NCBI GenBank assembly: GCA_012522955.1 | Contig: JAAYJK010000103.1 | Location: 1 to 35,206 of the forward strand | DNA length: 35,206 nt | Source: Syntrophomonadaceae bacterium | GTDB taxonomy: Bacteria > Bacillota > Syntrophomonadia > Syntrophomonadales > Syntrophomonadaceae | Direction of reading: 5' to 3' | Part shown: one piece after another, positions 27,753-35,206 of the stretch | Position numbering within the stretch: position 1 is the first letter of the stretch | Layout: each line of letters starts with the position of its first letter | Made by a program: the position numbers and the translations under genes | The notes under the pieces: model-generated | Databases searched by the model: none | What the model saw: only the letters and a program-made list of their open reading frames with translations | What the model was told of the DNA's origin: nothing

Positions 27753-29777
27753 TTAGGCCCCGAGTTTCTTATACAGGTCGCATAGTTGGGTAAATGAACT
27801 GTTAATGGCTTGGGATTCATTTGCCCCTGCAGCCTGTTCTATTTTGGCTGCGGTGCGGGATATTTCATGAAATCCGTATAATCCTGCACTGCCTTTTATG
27901 TCATGGCTGATATTTTTTACTCCTTCAAGGTCATTGCTTTTTACTGCTACATCCAGTTCCTGAATGGATTCATACAAAGAGTCTAAAAAATCAGGAATGA
28001 GCTCCGCTATTAGCTTCCTCTCCACCTCGCCCGGGGATTTCGGGATATTATTCTTAAAACAATTGGCAATTTCATTCATTAATTCTTCAGCTTTAAAGGG
28101 CTTAGCAATATAGGCATTGCAGCCGCTGCTAAGGCATTTTTCCCGGGCATTGGGGGTTGAATTGGCTGTCATAGCTATAATGGGCAAGGACTGAAAAGTG
28201 CTTTGCGCTCGTATATTCATGGTGGCTTGGTAACCATCCATCAAGGGCATCTGCATGTCCATTAACAGTAGATCGAAACGATTCTGGGGCAGTAAATCCA
28301 ATGCCTCCAGCCCATTACTGGCCACCTCAGTTTGGAAGCCATAATTGTGGAGTATTTGGGTGACTATGTTCAGGGTCAAGTGATTGTCGTCAACTACCAA
28401 AATTCGTAGGGGATTGAATCCAAAGGGCAGTTCATCTTCCTCCATGGGGTTGGGTCTGGAACTCACTGATTTGGAATGGCTTTGATCTAGAAGCAGTACC
28501 GGGAGTTTTATATGAAAGGTTGATCCTTTACCAACTTGGCTTTCAATCCTTAACTCACCATCCATAACCTCCAACAGTTTTCGGCACAAGTACAGACCTA
28601 ATCCTATACCCTGGTACTGCCGGGAGCAGGAATTATCCACCTGGGAAAAAGGAGACAATATTTTACTTAATTGATCCTCAGCTATACCAATTCCAGTGTC
28701 ACTTATGGATATGCTTATCCACGAATTGCTGCCATTTTGCTCATATTTTACTCGGCAAGCAATACCTCCTTGACGGGTATACTTAACCGCATTACTCAGT
28801 ATATTTGCAAGTATCTGTTGCAGTTTAACGCCATCCAGCACCAGATATTCGGGCACATTGGGTTCGATATACCAATCCATATCGAGCCCTTTTTCCTTCA
28901 AAGAAGGGTATATAGAGCTCAGAATTTCCTGGAGCAGGCTTTTGATATTGCAGTCTGCATGTTGACAATCTCCAGCCCCCAATTCCACCCTGGAGACAGT
29001 AAGCATTCGGTCAATTATTTGCAGTAGTTTTTCCCCACATTCACTTATAATGCGGATATTATCCAGTTCAGAATCATGGTGCTCATTGCGTTCCAGCAGT
29101 TCTACCGCTCCCATAATTCCTATCAGGGGGGTTCTCAGCTCATGGCTTATATTGGCTAAAAACTGATTTTTGACCATATTGGCGGTTGGGGTTTCTTGCT
29201 GGGTCCAGATCCCGGAGGAAATGTCCTTAGAGTAAAGCAATAAGCCCTGAACCATGCCGTTTTCTGAGATAGGATCAATTCGGTGCAAAAAGCTGCGCGT
29301 TTCACCTTCGATGCTAAGAGTTTGTCTGTTCTCCTCCTTTTCACCCTTTGATAATACCTGCCCAATAGCAGTGAGTTGTTTCCCGTCCAAGTGAAAGGCT
29401 TGTTCGACCAAACAGCCTGTGCATGTCATATTCTGTTTGAGACCGAATAGATGGACTGCGCTTCGATTGTGATAAATAACCTGGCGGCTGCCATTTAAAA
29501 TGATAATGCTTTCCGGTATTTGGTCCAGGCCTTGAAGAAAAATCGGAGATGTGCTGCCCTGAGAATTATGGGGCCCGGATGATCTGATCAGCTTATGGAA
29601 TTCTAATCCCCTATCCTGCCGTTGCTGATGATTAAAAAATATAAGAATAAAGAACAACACCAAGGCAAGAGTTGGGATATGTATGAATGGACAGCTTTCT
29701 GTGATGAATAAATAAGTGATAATAAAAAAACTAAGGATAAAAGCGAAAATTATATGGTTAATTCCTTTTAATGACAA
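27753..29777 (-). CDS. Hybrid histidine kinase with PAS, receiver and HPt domains
   Basis: 674 residues. Two membrane segments occupy about residues 5-47. A PAS-like domain (about 85-185) with SIIILNGSRQVIYHN follows. HisKA has FLANISHELRTPLIGI with the phospho-His near 212. The ATPase domain has NILSNAVKYT, SDTGIGIAE and GIGLGLYLC. A receiver domain (about 453-575) has ILVVDDN and the phospho-Asp near 507 in LLMDMQMPLMDG. A C-terminal HPt domain carries its His near 625 in ISHDIKGSAGL. This is the BarA-type phosphorelay layout. The start is TTG 29777 with GGGAGG before it. No response regulator lies beside it, so its output partner is encoded elsewhere. The signal is unknown. Confidence 0.92.
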   Translation of the reverse strand: MSLKGINHIIFAFILSFFIITYLFITESCPFIHIPTLALVLFFILIFFNHQQRQDRGLEFHKLIRSSGPHNSQGSTSPIFLQGLDQIPESIIILNGSRQVIYHNRSAVHLFGLKQNMTCTGCLVEQAFHLDGKQLTAIGQVLSKGEKEENRQTLSIEGETRSFLHRIDPISENGMVQGLLLYSKDISSGIWTQQETPTANMVKNQFLANISHELRTPLIGIMGAVELLERNEHHDSELDNIRIISECGEKLLQIIDRMLTVSRVELGAGDCQHADCNIKSLLQEILSSIYPSLKEKGLDMDWYIEPNVPEYLVLDGVKLQQILANILSNAVKYTRQGGIACRVKYEQNGSNSWISISISDTGIGIAEDQLSKILSPFSQVDNSCSRQYQGIGLGLYLCRKLLEVMDGELRIESQVGKGSTFHIKLPVLLLDQSHSKSVSSRPNPMEEDELPFGFNPLRILVVDDNHLTLNIVTQILHNYGFQTEVASNGLEALDLLPQNRFDLLLMDMQMPLMDGYQATMNIRAQSTFQSLPIIAMTANSTPNAREKCLSSGCNAYIAKPFKAEELMNEIANCFKNNIPKSPGEVERKLIAELIPDFLDSLYESIQELDVAVKSNDLEGVKNISHDIKGSAGLYGFHEISRTAAKIEQAAGANESQAINSSFTQLCDLYKKLGA

Positions 29778-30222
29778 GGTCTTACACCTCCCATTGAAAC
29801 AAAAAACAATGACAATAAATGTATTGTATAAATAAGATACACCATATAGTAAGAAAAACTTGTCTTCTTATGAGATAGAAAGCTATAATAATTTTTTGTT
29901 TTATGGCCGAATCGTGTAAAAACTGATAGCTTTATTTGTTCTTATGTAGTATTTGGCATCGACAAAATAATTAACGAGCCTAAAGGCTGGATATATCTAG
30001 TTTTACTCATCCCTCTTAGCCAGGACATACTATATGAGCTAAGCATCCTAAGGGTGGATTTTTATCTACCAACAGGGAGATTGGCCCAGGTGCCTCTATT
30101 CCGTACATATAATCTGGCAGTAAATATAGCACATATTCATCCAGAAGGAGGGGAGAGTAGCAGGAATTTAGGCTGCACAGCTTGAATTAATGTTAAGACT
30201 ATAAATTCTGGAGGTGCAGTCG
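29778..30222. other. Divergent intergenic region, kinase / glucosaminidase-like gene
   Basis: 445 bases, AT-rich, with no credible ORF. It holds a CTTAGC/GCTAAG hairpin near 30018-30046 and a small AGCC-TAAA-GGCT hairpin near 29978. I looked for the c-di-AMP riboswitch often found before cell-wall hydrolase genes and could not recognise its conserved core. Promoters for both directions must lie here. Confidence 0.4.
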
Positions 30223-31200
30223 TTGAAAAAAACAAGAAAAGGCACGGGTGTTTTAATCGTATTATTACTAATGACCATGGTTATTGGGACAAGTTTCCTA
30301 GGACCCATATCTACTGAGGCCCAGCAAATTATTAAGATATTTATTAACGGCAGGGAAATACATACAGATGTGGATCCAGTTATAATTAGCGACCGTACCA
30401 TGGTTCCGGTCCGCTTCGTTACCGAAGAATTAGGGATGGAGGTTGATTGGGACGGAGTGAACCGGCATGTTTTGATCACCAATCCAGTCCTGGATGACAA
30501 TGAATATAGCGGATCAGTCACTATTCCTGCCGACGGGAAGCTGTCGATAATGGGTGATTCCATGCTAAGTGCCCAGGTCTTGCAAGATTTAATGCTGGCC
30601 AATAATCCTTCGGCACCATCTGAGCTGCCGGCACTATATCTGCAGATAGGCCAGGACTACGGCATAAGGGGCGATGTGGCTTTCTGCCAGGCAGCCAAGG
30701 AAACCGGCTGGTGGAAATACGGAGGACTGGTAAAGGCTTATCAAAATAACTACTGTGGATTGAGCGCCACCGGTAAGGCTGCTACTGGCAATGAAGACCT
30801 GAGAGGATCTGATCCCACCCGGGTATGGTTCACGGAGGGCGTGCACGGAGCCATTTTCAAAACCCCAGCTGATGGAGTTGAGGCTCATGTACAGCATCTT
30901 TATGCCTATGTCAGCAAATCACCTCTGCCAGCAGGCAAGATACTCCTTGATCCCCGATTTGTTTTGGTTACTCGTGGAATTGCTCAAACCTGGAGTGATT
31001 TGGACGGCAGATGGGCGGTACCGGGAGTTGGTTATGGCCAGAGTATACTAAATGATTATTATGCCCAGGCTATTAATAACAGTGACAGTGACAATATGGT
31101 TAGTATGACCCCGGAAGAAAAAATTGCTCAGCTGGAAAAAGATAAGCAATTATTACAACTGGAAGTCTTGCGTTTACAAAGACTACTGGATGAAAAATAA
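30223..31200 (+). CDS. Secreted glucosaminidase-like protein with copper amine oxidase-type N-terminal domain
   Basis: 325 residues. A lysine-rich N-terminus and hydrophobic stretch (VLIVLLLMTMVIGTSF) form a signal peptide. A copper amine oxidase-like N-terminal (PF07833-type) domain follows with IKIFINGREI, DRTMVPVRFVTEELG and VDW; despite its name it is a wall-associated domain. The second half resembles the mannosyl-glycoprotein endo-beta-N-acetylglucosaminidase family, with QAAKETGWWKYGG carrying the probable catalytic Glu, then NNYCGLSA and DGVEAHVQHLYAY. A C-terminal coiled coil (EEKIAQLEKDKQLLQLEVLR) ends it. It probably cleaves peptidoglycan outside the cell. The start is TTG 30223, eight bases after GGAGG at 30210-30214; the upstream GTG overlaps that site. 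Confidence 0.8.
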   Translation: MKKTRKGTGVLIVLLLMTMVIGTSFLGPISTEAQQIIKIFINGREIHTDVDPVIISDRTMVPVRFVTEELGMEVDWDGVNRHVLITNPVLDDNEYSGSVTIPADGKLSIMGDSMLSAQVLQDLMLANNPSAPSELPALYLQIGQDYGIRGDVAFCQAAKETGWWKYGGLVKAYQNNYCGLSATGKAATGNEDLRGSDPTRVWFTEGVHGAIFKTPADGVEAHVQHLYAYVSKSPLPAGKILLDPRFVLVTRGIAQTWSDLDGRWAVPGVGYGQSILNDYYAQAINNSDSDNMVSMTPEEKIAQLEKDKQLLQLEVLRLQRLLDEK

Positions 31201-31289
31201 GTTCACAGGAAAATGTTTACTCGATTAAGTTCATACGAAAACCCTTTATCGCGATTTACCCAATGTTTATAATCGCCAAATATTTGTAG

Positions 31290-31308
31290 GGGCGGTCTTT
31301 GACCGCCC
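31290..31308. repeat. Short palindromic repeat, GGGCGGTC-TTT-GACCGCCC
   Basis: A perfect 8-bp stem with loop TTT, preceded by TTGTAG. It is identical to the copy at 34894-34912. The stretch GTTCATACGAAA at about 31231 is the reverse complement of bases that end the right composite repeat, so fragments of that repeat may be present. Confidence 0.85.
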
Positions 31309-31348
31309 GTCCCGCATAGACAAAATTATTGGGCAGATAATAAGAAAG

Positions 31349-31382
31349 TTAGAGGGGCTGTTCCCAGGAACAGCCCCTCTAA
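31349..31382. terminator. Strong hairpin between convergent genes
   Basis: TTAGAGGGGCTGTTCC (31349-31364) pairs perfectly with GGAACAGCCCCTCTAA (31367-31382). It lies between the glucosaminidase-like gene and the convergent transporter gene. AT-rich sequence follows on both sides, so it can serve as a bidirectional terminator, though neither side has a pure T-run. Confidence 0.7.
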
Positions 31383-31516
31383 TTATATAATCTCTTCCGT
31401 TGGGTTCATAATATTCTCTTGCTCTATTGCTGTAACGAACTACGAAGCAATAGAATCAATTCTTATTAGTCAAGTTCTAATACCTTATTGCAGCTAAACT
31501 CCTCCTAGTTTTAGGT

Positions 31517-32167
31517 CTATTTCTTCAAGGCCTGCGCTTTTTTCTGCCAGGGTCCAAAAGCAGCTCCTACCGGCAATACGGTATAGCCATATTGAGCATT
31601 CAATACGTTAGCAGCGGAACCATAAAGAGACATAATGGCAATACCCATTTCCGAGTAAGCGGCCAGTTCGTGCCAGGCTTCTCCGCCCCAACCCAGGGTA
31701 CTCATAAAAAGACCCAGGAAAAGTAAATCAATTAAGAAAAAGATAATAAAGAGCACCTTGTTGGCTCCCATAGCTCCTACGGTCATATAAACGGTGAAAA
31801 TAAAATAACCCAGAAAGGCAAAGCCCAGCTGGTGAAGATCGCCGCTTATACCTTCAGCAGCGCCTATGGTCCCATTGGACATCATCCAGGTGGTAGCCAC
31901 TGCAAACCAGAAAAAACCATACCCGCAGAAAGCAGTAGCTCCAAAAGTATTGTTGTGCTTAAAGTCATAGATGCCTGCCACAAACTGGGCAGTAGCTCCT
32001 AAAAACAGAGCCCAGGGTATGATAAACATAGTACCGTCAGTTATTCCTAATTTCTGCGTTGAAGCTACCAGGGTGACCAGGCCTAACCCCAATAGGCCAA
32101 GGGCAGACGGGTTAGCCACTGTCTCCTGAATATGTCCGGATATTTTTACTTCTTTTACGTCAGCCAT
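31517..32167 (-). CDS. Acetate/succinate transporter family protein (GPR1/FUN34/YaaH, SatP-like)
   Basis: 216 residues with six hydrophobic segments. The family motif NPxG region appears as ANPSALGLLGLGL near residue 20, followed by FIIPWALFLGATAQFVAGIYDF, FGATAFCGYGFFW and GYFIFTVYM. Such proteins move acetate or succinate across the cytoplasmic membrane. In a syntrophic butyrate oxidiser the likely role is acetate export, which is inference. The start is ATG 32167, with GGAGG at 32173-32177; the longer frame to 32182 would overlap that site. It is divergent from the acyl-CoA dehydrogenase gene. Confidence 0.88.
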   Translation of the reverse strand: MADVKEVKISGHIQETVANPSALGLLGLGLVTLVASTQKLGITDGTMFIIPWALFLGATAQFVAGIYDFKHNNTFGATAFCGYGFFWFAVATTWMMSNGTIGAAEGISGDLHQLGFAFLGYFIFTVYMTVGAMGANKVLFIIFFLIDLLFLGLFMSTLGWGGEAWHELAAYSEMGIAIMSLYGSAANVLNAQYGYTVLPVGAAFGPWQKKAQALKK

Positions 32168-32827
32168 AATTTCCTCCCCCAAATACTATATTCCCCCATA
32201 TTTCTTATAAAGTGCTTGTTCACTCCCTTCATCTTTATTTATGAGAGTTAAAAATATCAGTGAATAAATTCCACATCTGTGGCCAAAATCCTGTCTATTC
32301 TGTGATCATTTTCTTGAATAAAGGAAAACACATAGATTAAGGCAGGAATAAATACCATAAAAATAGAGACTTGCTTAAGTCGAATCGATATGGATTAAAA
32401 ATCAGGATGTAAAGCACATTTATAATAGAATCATTGAAATTAGGCAGACTATTTTGAAAATTAAAACTTCGATAAGGAAAAAAGGATTAACGGTAGTACT
32501 TTTAGAATATAAGAAATATCCAGAAATATCTTATTTTGCACTCTTAAATTGACACATTTCTTAAACAGCATCAATCGTTATTAGAGTTTCTGCAGCCAAT
32601 GGGTAGATAAAATAATAAATAGAAAAGAAGAAGACAAATCCATTTGCCGGCAGGGCTAGATAAGATCGGGGGGGTGGTTGCTAAAAGGCTGCTAAAGTTT
32701 CGGTTGTTTTAGGGGGTTTTATGTAGTTTTATTAAGAGGGGGCATCTGCATTACTTCTAGTATTAATTAAGGGGTGATACTGGAATGTATTGGTAGATCG
32801 CCGTTATATTGGAGGGGGTTTAATAAA
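32168..32827. other. Long divergent AT-rich region between transporter and acyl-CoA dehydrogenase
   Basis: 660 bases with no credible gene of normal size. TATAAT occurs at 32421-32426 and TTGACA at about 32548, but neither has a good partner element. An imperfect inverted repeat, ATAAGAAATAT with ATATCTTAT, lies at about 32510-32536. The last 120 bases are rich in G-runs (GGGGGGG at about 32669, AGGGGG at 32712, GAGGGGG at 32737). A three-codon frame (ATG TAT TGG TAG) at 32784-32795 follows AAGGGGTG. Function unresolved. Confidence 0.45.
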
Positions 32828-34666
32828 ATGGCTGCAAATTTTGCGTACCTAAATACCAGAGATTTAGAATTTATTCTGCAAGAATGGCTTCCTACCGAGG
32901 AAGTATTTAACTATCCCAAGTTTTCCGACTATTATTCCAAAGAAGATGTTAAATCAGTTCTAGCTCCAATTCTCAAAATGTGTAAAGAGGTTATTGAACC
33001 TAGCAACACCGATGGGGAAGAAAATCCGGTTAAATTTGAAAACGGTAAAGTAATCTGTTCACCAACTTTTGGACCTTTATTCCACCAACTGCAGGAAGAA
33101 GGCTGGGGAACCAGCAATATAGACGATTCTGAAGATGCTATGATTCTGCCTCATATACTGCATTCAACCATCTTTGAATTGATAGGCGCTGCCAATCCTA
33201 CTTTTTTGCCTACCATTATCTTAAGCAGTGGAGCTGCCGGCTTAATCCAGAGTTATGGCGATGAGCAATTAAAAGCTATGTTCCTGCCCAAAATGATGGA
33301 TGGGACCTGGTCCGGGACCATGTGCTTGACTGAACCCAGCGCTGGTTCTGATGTGGGTGATATACTGGCTAAAGCTATTCCCACCGATAATCCCAGAATA
33401 TTCAAGATAAAAGGTAATAAAATATTTATTACCTTTGGAGACAATGATTTTACGGAAAATATAATTCACTTGTACCTGGCCCGGGTAGAAGGGGCCAAGC
33501 CAGGAACCGGGGGCATTTCATTATTTGTGGTTCCCAAGTACTGGGTTAACGAAGATGGCAGTTTTGAACCTAACGACATAGAGACCACCGGGATAGAACA
33601 TAAGATGGGTCAACACGGCTCATGTACTGCATCTTTGAGTTTCGGTGACAACAATGCTTGCCGGGGCTGGCTCTTGGGTAAGAATCCCCTGGAAAACGAG
33701 GGCAAAGGGGAAGGCATGGCGCAAATGTTCCAGATGATGAACATGGCTCGGATGGAAACAGGTCACCTGGCTGCTTCCTGTATTGCCAATGCCATGTATA
33801 ATGCTCGTGATTATGCCAAAGACCGGATACAAGGGAGGCTTCTTACCAATCCTAAAGCTGGCCGAACTGCAATTATCAATCATGAAGATATCAGGAGAAC
33901 CCTGTTGTTGGGCAAGGCTCATGTGGAAGCCATGAGAGCCATGCTGTATAAGACTTATTTTGCCTTTGATGTAAGAGAACATGATCCTGATCCGGATAAG
34001 AGAAAAGAAGCCAATTTACTGGTAGAAATAACCACCCCATTATGCAAAGCCTATCCCACCGATGAAGGCTGGTGGCTTTGCGCAGAAGCCATTCAGGCTT
34101 ATGGCGGCTATGGCTATTGTGAGGAATACCCGGTAGCTCAGATTGCCCGGGATATTAAGATTTATTCGATCTGGGAAGGCACCAACTTCATACAGTCCCT
34201 GGACCTCTGCGGACGCAAGATGACCATGGGCAAAGGAGTTCCCTTCCAGGATTTCATGAAAGAAATGTATAGCTTCTATGAAGTCAACAAAGATAATGAA
34301 ACCCTGAAAAAGGAATTTGAAGTATTCATTAAAGCCTTTAAAGCCATGAACAAAACCCTGCAAATTATGCAGGGATATCTGGGGCAAGGGGATTTCAGCA
34401 TGATGCCATTGTATTCGAAACGAATTCTGACCGCTCTGTCTCAGCTTTATGCCGGCCGTTGTATACTGGACCAAGCGGTACTGGCTGATAAGAAGGCCCA
34501 GGAATTAGGCCCTGAACATTTCGACTACAATTTCTACCTGGGCAAGGTGTTGTCAGCCAGGTATTATCTGCTCAATGTGGTACCCAATGTATGGGCATTG
34601 ACTGACATTGTTGAACTGGGCGATCGCTCGGCCCTGGAAATTCCTGTAGAAGCTTTTGATTATTAG
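32828..34666 (+). CDS. Acyl-CoA dehydrogenase (long form, about 610 residues)
   Basis: 612 residues, longer than the usual 380 because of a C-terminal extension. FAD and substrate motifs are visible: TMCLTEPSAGSDVGD, KGNKIFITFGD, GIEHKMGQHGSCTASLSF, MNMARMETG and AYGGYGYCEEYPVAQIARD, then IYSIWEGTN with the probable catalytic Glu. It oxidises acyl-CoA to trans-2-enoyl-CoA in the first step of beta-oxidation, passing electrons to an electron-transfer flavoprotein. Chain-length preference cannot be told. ATG 32828 is preceded by GGAGGGGG at 32811-32818; the frame upstream is open to 32774 but has no better site. It stands alone, without etf or thiolase genes nearby. Confidence 0.94.
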   Translation: MAANFAYLNTRDLEFILQEWLPTEEVFNYPKFSDYYSKEDVKSVLAPILKMCKEVIEPSNTDGEENPVKFENGKVICSPTFGPLFHQLQEEGWGTSNIDDSEDAMILPHILHSTIFELIGAANPTFLPTIILSSGAAGLIQSYGDEQLKAMFLPKMMDGTWSGTMCLTEPSAGSDVGDILAKAIPTDNPRIFKIKGNKIFITFGDNDFTENIIHLYLARVEGAKPGTGGISLFVVPKYWVNEDGSFEPNDIETTGIEHKMGQHGSCTASLSFGDNNACRGWLLGKNPLENEGKGEGMAQMFQMMNMARMETGHLAASCIANAMYNARDYAKDRIQGRLLTNPKAGRTAIINHEDIRRTLLLGKAHVEAMRAMLYKTYFAFDVREHDPDPDKRKEANLLVEITTPLCKAYPTDEGWWLCAEAIQAYGGYGYCEEYPVAQIARDIKIYSIWEGTNFIQSLDLCGRKMTMGKGVPFQDFMKEMYSFYEVNKDNETLKKEFEVFIKAFKAMNKTLQIMQGYLGQGDFSMMPLYSKRILTALSQLYAGRCILDQAVLADKKAQELGPEHFDYNFYLGKVLSARYYLLNVVPNVWALTDIVELGDRSALEIPVEAFDY

Positions 34667-34739
34667 AATTAACTTATAAACCACCATGATTAGAAAACAC
34701 AAGCGAGTAGAAAGTTTTTGGGCTATGTCGGACGGTCTC

Positions 34740-34758
34740 GGGCGGTCACAGACCGCCC
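34740..34758. repeat. Short palindromic repeat, GGGCGGTC-ACA-GACCGCCC
   Basis: A perfect 8-bp stem, identical to 3573-3591 including the flank CTACATATG. Confidence 0.85.
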
Positions 34759-34804
34759 CTACATATGCCTGCCTGAGATCCATATTAACGGTTCGAGTCT
34801 GGAG

Positions 34805-34823
34805 GGGCGACCTGTGGTCGCCC
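34805..34823. repeat. Short palindromic repeat, GGGCGACC-TGT-GGTCGCCC
   Basis: A perfect 8-bp stem, identical to 8388-8406; the matching site in the left composite repeat is degenerate. Confidence 0.85.
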
Positions 34824-34893
34824 GCAACGATTACCAGTTTTCGGGGGATAATTCACTTTCGTATGAACTATATAATTAAATATAAACTTGTAG

Positions 34894-34912
34894 GGGCGGT
34901 CTTTGACCGCCC
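34894..34912. repeat. Short palindromic repeat, GGGCGGTC-TTT-GACCGCCC
   Basis: A perfect 8-bp stem with TTGTAG before it, identical to 31290-31308. It lies 25 bases beyond the end of the composite repeat. Confidence 0.85.
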
Positions 34913-34938
34913 GTTTTCATACCTCAGTTACAGTGGGT

Positions 34939-34988
34939 AAGGTTATGAGTGTCAATTTTTATTGAGAAAAGCTGAAACTCATAACCTT
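34939..34988. repeat. Hairpin with 12-bp perfect stem
   Basis: AAGGTTATGAGT (34939-34950) pairs perfectly with ACTCATAACCTT (34977-34988) across a 26-base AT-rich loop. It stands between the last palindromic repeat and the MITE-like element. Confidence 0.6.
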
Positions 34989-34997
34989 CCAAAATTA

Positions 34998-35137
34998 CTG
35001 AAAAAGTCTCTTAAATGTGTCATGCTGAGCGTAAGCGAAGCATCTTGTAACTGTATAAACACCAATAATAACCTATTGTTGATGAGATCCTTCGTCGCCT
35101 TCGGCTCCTTAAGGATACCAAACAGGTACTTTTTCAG
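34998..35137 (+). mobile_element. MITE-like element, right copy, with 10-bp terminal inverted repeats
   Basis: The element starts CTGAAAAAGT (34998-35007) and ends ACTTTTTCAG (35128-35137), perfect inverted repeats. It contains TCATGCTGAGCG, AGCATCTTGTAACTG and GATCCTTCGTCGCCTTCGGC and has no coding capacity. It matches the reverse complement of 3291-3420. No target-site duplication is obvious. This is a non-autonomous element by inference; no transposase is in the window. Confidence 0.6.
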
Positions 35138-35171
35138 GGGCCTCGAACCTCGGTCACACCCTCATTTGGGC

Positions 35172-35201
35172 AAAAAAAAAGCCGGCCCTTGGGGGCGGCT
35201 T
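35172..35201 (-). terminator. Probable intrinsic terminator for a minus-strand gene beyond the window
   Basis: On the minus strand AAGCCG pairs with CGGCTT around a C/G-rich inner stem with one imperfect position, followed by nine T residues (the A-run at 35172-35180). A gene entering from the right of the window would end here. Confidence 0.6.
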
Positions 35202-35206
35202 GCTCA

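Larger units (their letters stand above)
34673..34868 (+). repeat. Composite repeat of about 196 bp, right copy
   Basis: It aligns in the same orientation with 3512-3699. It starts six bases after the acyl-CoA dehydrogenase stop. It contains two intact hairpins (34740-34758 and 34805-34823). It ends with TTTCGTATGAAC, where the left copy has TTTCGTGTGAAC. Confidence 0.8.

Noticed and set aside
28671-29027. Plus-strand frame of 118 codons inside the histidine kinase gene
   Set aside because: Shadow of a well-supported minus-strand gene; no start signal.
29778-30222. c-di-AMP (ydaO-type) riboswitch before the glucosaminidase-like gene
   Set aside because: The gene type fits, but I could not find the conserved core sequences in the gap.
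34553-34940. Short frames on both strands at the window's right end
   Set aside because: They are translations of the composite repeat and palindromes, matching those near 3.5 kb.

Overview
The window reads as a chromosomal segment of a low-to-moderate G+C, spore-forming Firmicute of the Clostridia. I favour a syntrophic fatty-acid oxidiser of the Syntrophomonadaceae (Syntrophomonas-like). This is inferred from a long acyl-CoA dehydrogenase beside an acetate/succinate-type transporter, a NifV-like (probably Re-type) citrate synthase next to a LeuC/LeuD-type aconitase and NADP-isocitrate dehydrogenase, ferredoxin-type proteins and the pcrA-ligA-gatCAB block. No species marker was tested.

Region 1 (1-3268): the end of an rRNA operon (5S rRNA), then a roughly 340-base leader with a 7-codon ORF, nested hairpins and a terminator-like hairpin ahead of an antibiotic-resistance-type ABC-F ATPase, followed by a lipid/diacylglycerol kinase-family gene. 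Region 2 (3269-10070): accessory and repeat-rich. It holds a sugar-nucleotide epimerase, a signal-less DNRLRE-type domain protein, two family-2 glycosyltransferases, a 4Fe-4S protein, and two cysteine-rich paralogues that look like spore-surface proteins. One of the paralogues is interrupted by an in-frame TGA. A near-perfect 28-bp hairpin lies upstream of the transglutaminase gene. Region 3 (10071-14354): small housekeeping and envelope genes: transglutaminase-like protein, Fe/Mn superoxide dismutase, RidA, PAP2 phosphatase, an Smr-domain protein with a 46-residue partner missed by length cut-offs, and a membrane-anchored DUF1287 protein.

Region 4 (14589-22161): pcrA, ligA, gatC, gatA, gatB, i.e. 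DNA repair and replication followed by the tRNA-dependent amidotransferase. Region 5 (22162-27725): a structured leader, then citrate synthase-like, aconitase large and small subunits and icd (acetyl-CoA plus oxaloacetate to 2-oxoglutarate), then metF. Region 6 (27753-31200): a hybrid histidine kinase carrying receiver and HPt domains, divergent from a secreted glucosaminidase-like protein. Region 7 (31201-35206): an acetate transporter, a long AT-rich gap, an acyl-CoA dehydrogenase, and a repeat-rich tail.

The window contains at least seven copies of a short GGGCG-type hairpin, a roughly 190-bp direct repeat pair (3.5 kb and 34.7 kb) and a roughly 130-140-bp MITE-like element in inverted orientation at 3.3 kb and 35.0 kb. 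The best candidates for something undescribed are the ABC-F leader, the in-frame UGA in the cysteine-rich protein within a probable spore-surface glycosylation island, and the repeat system.
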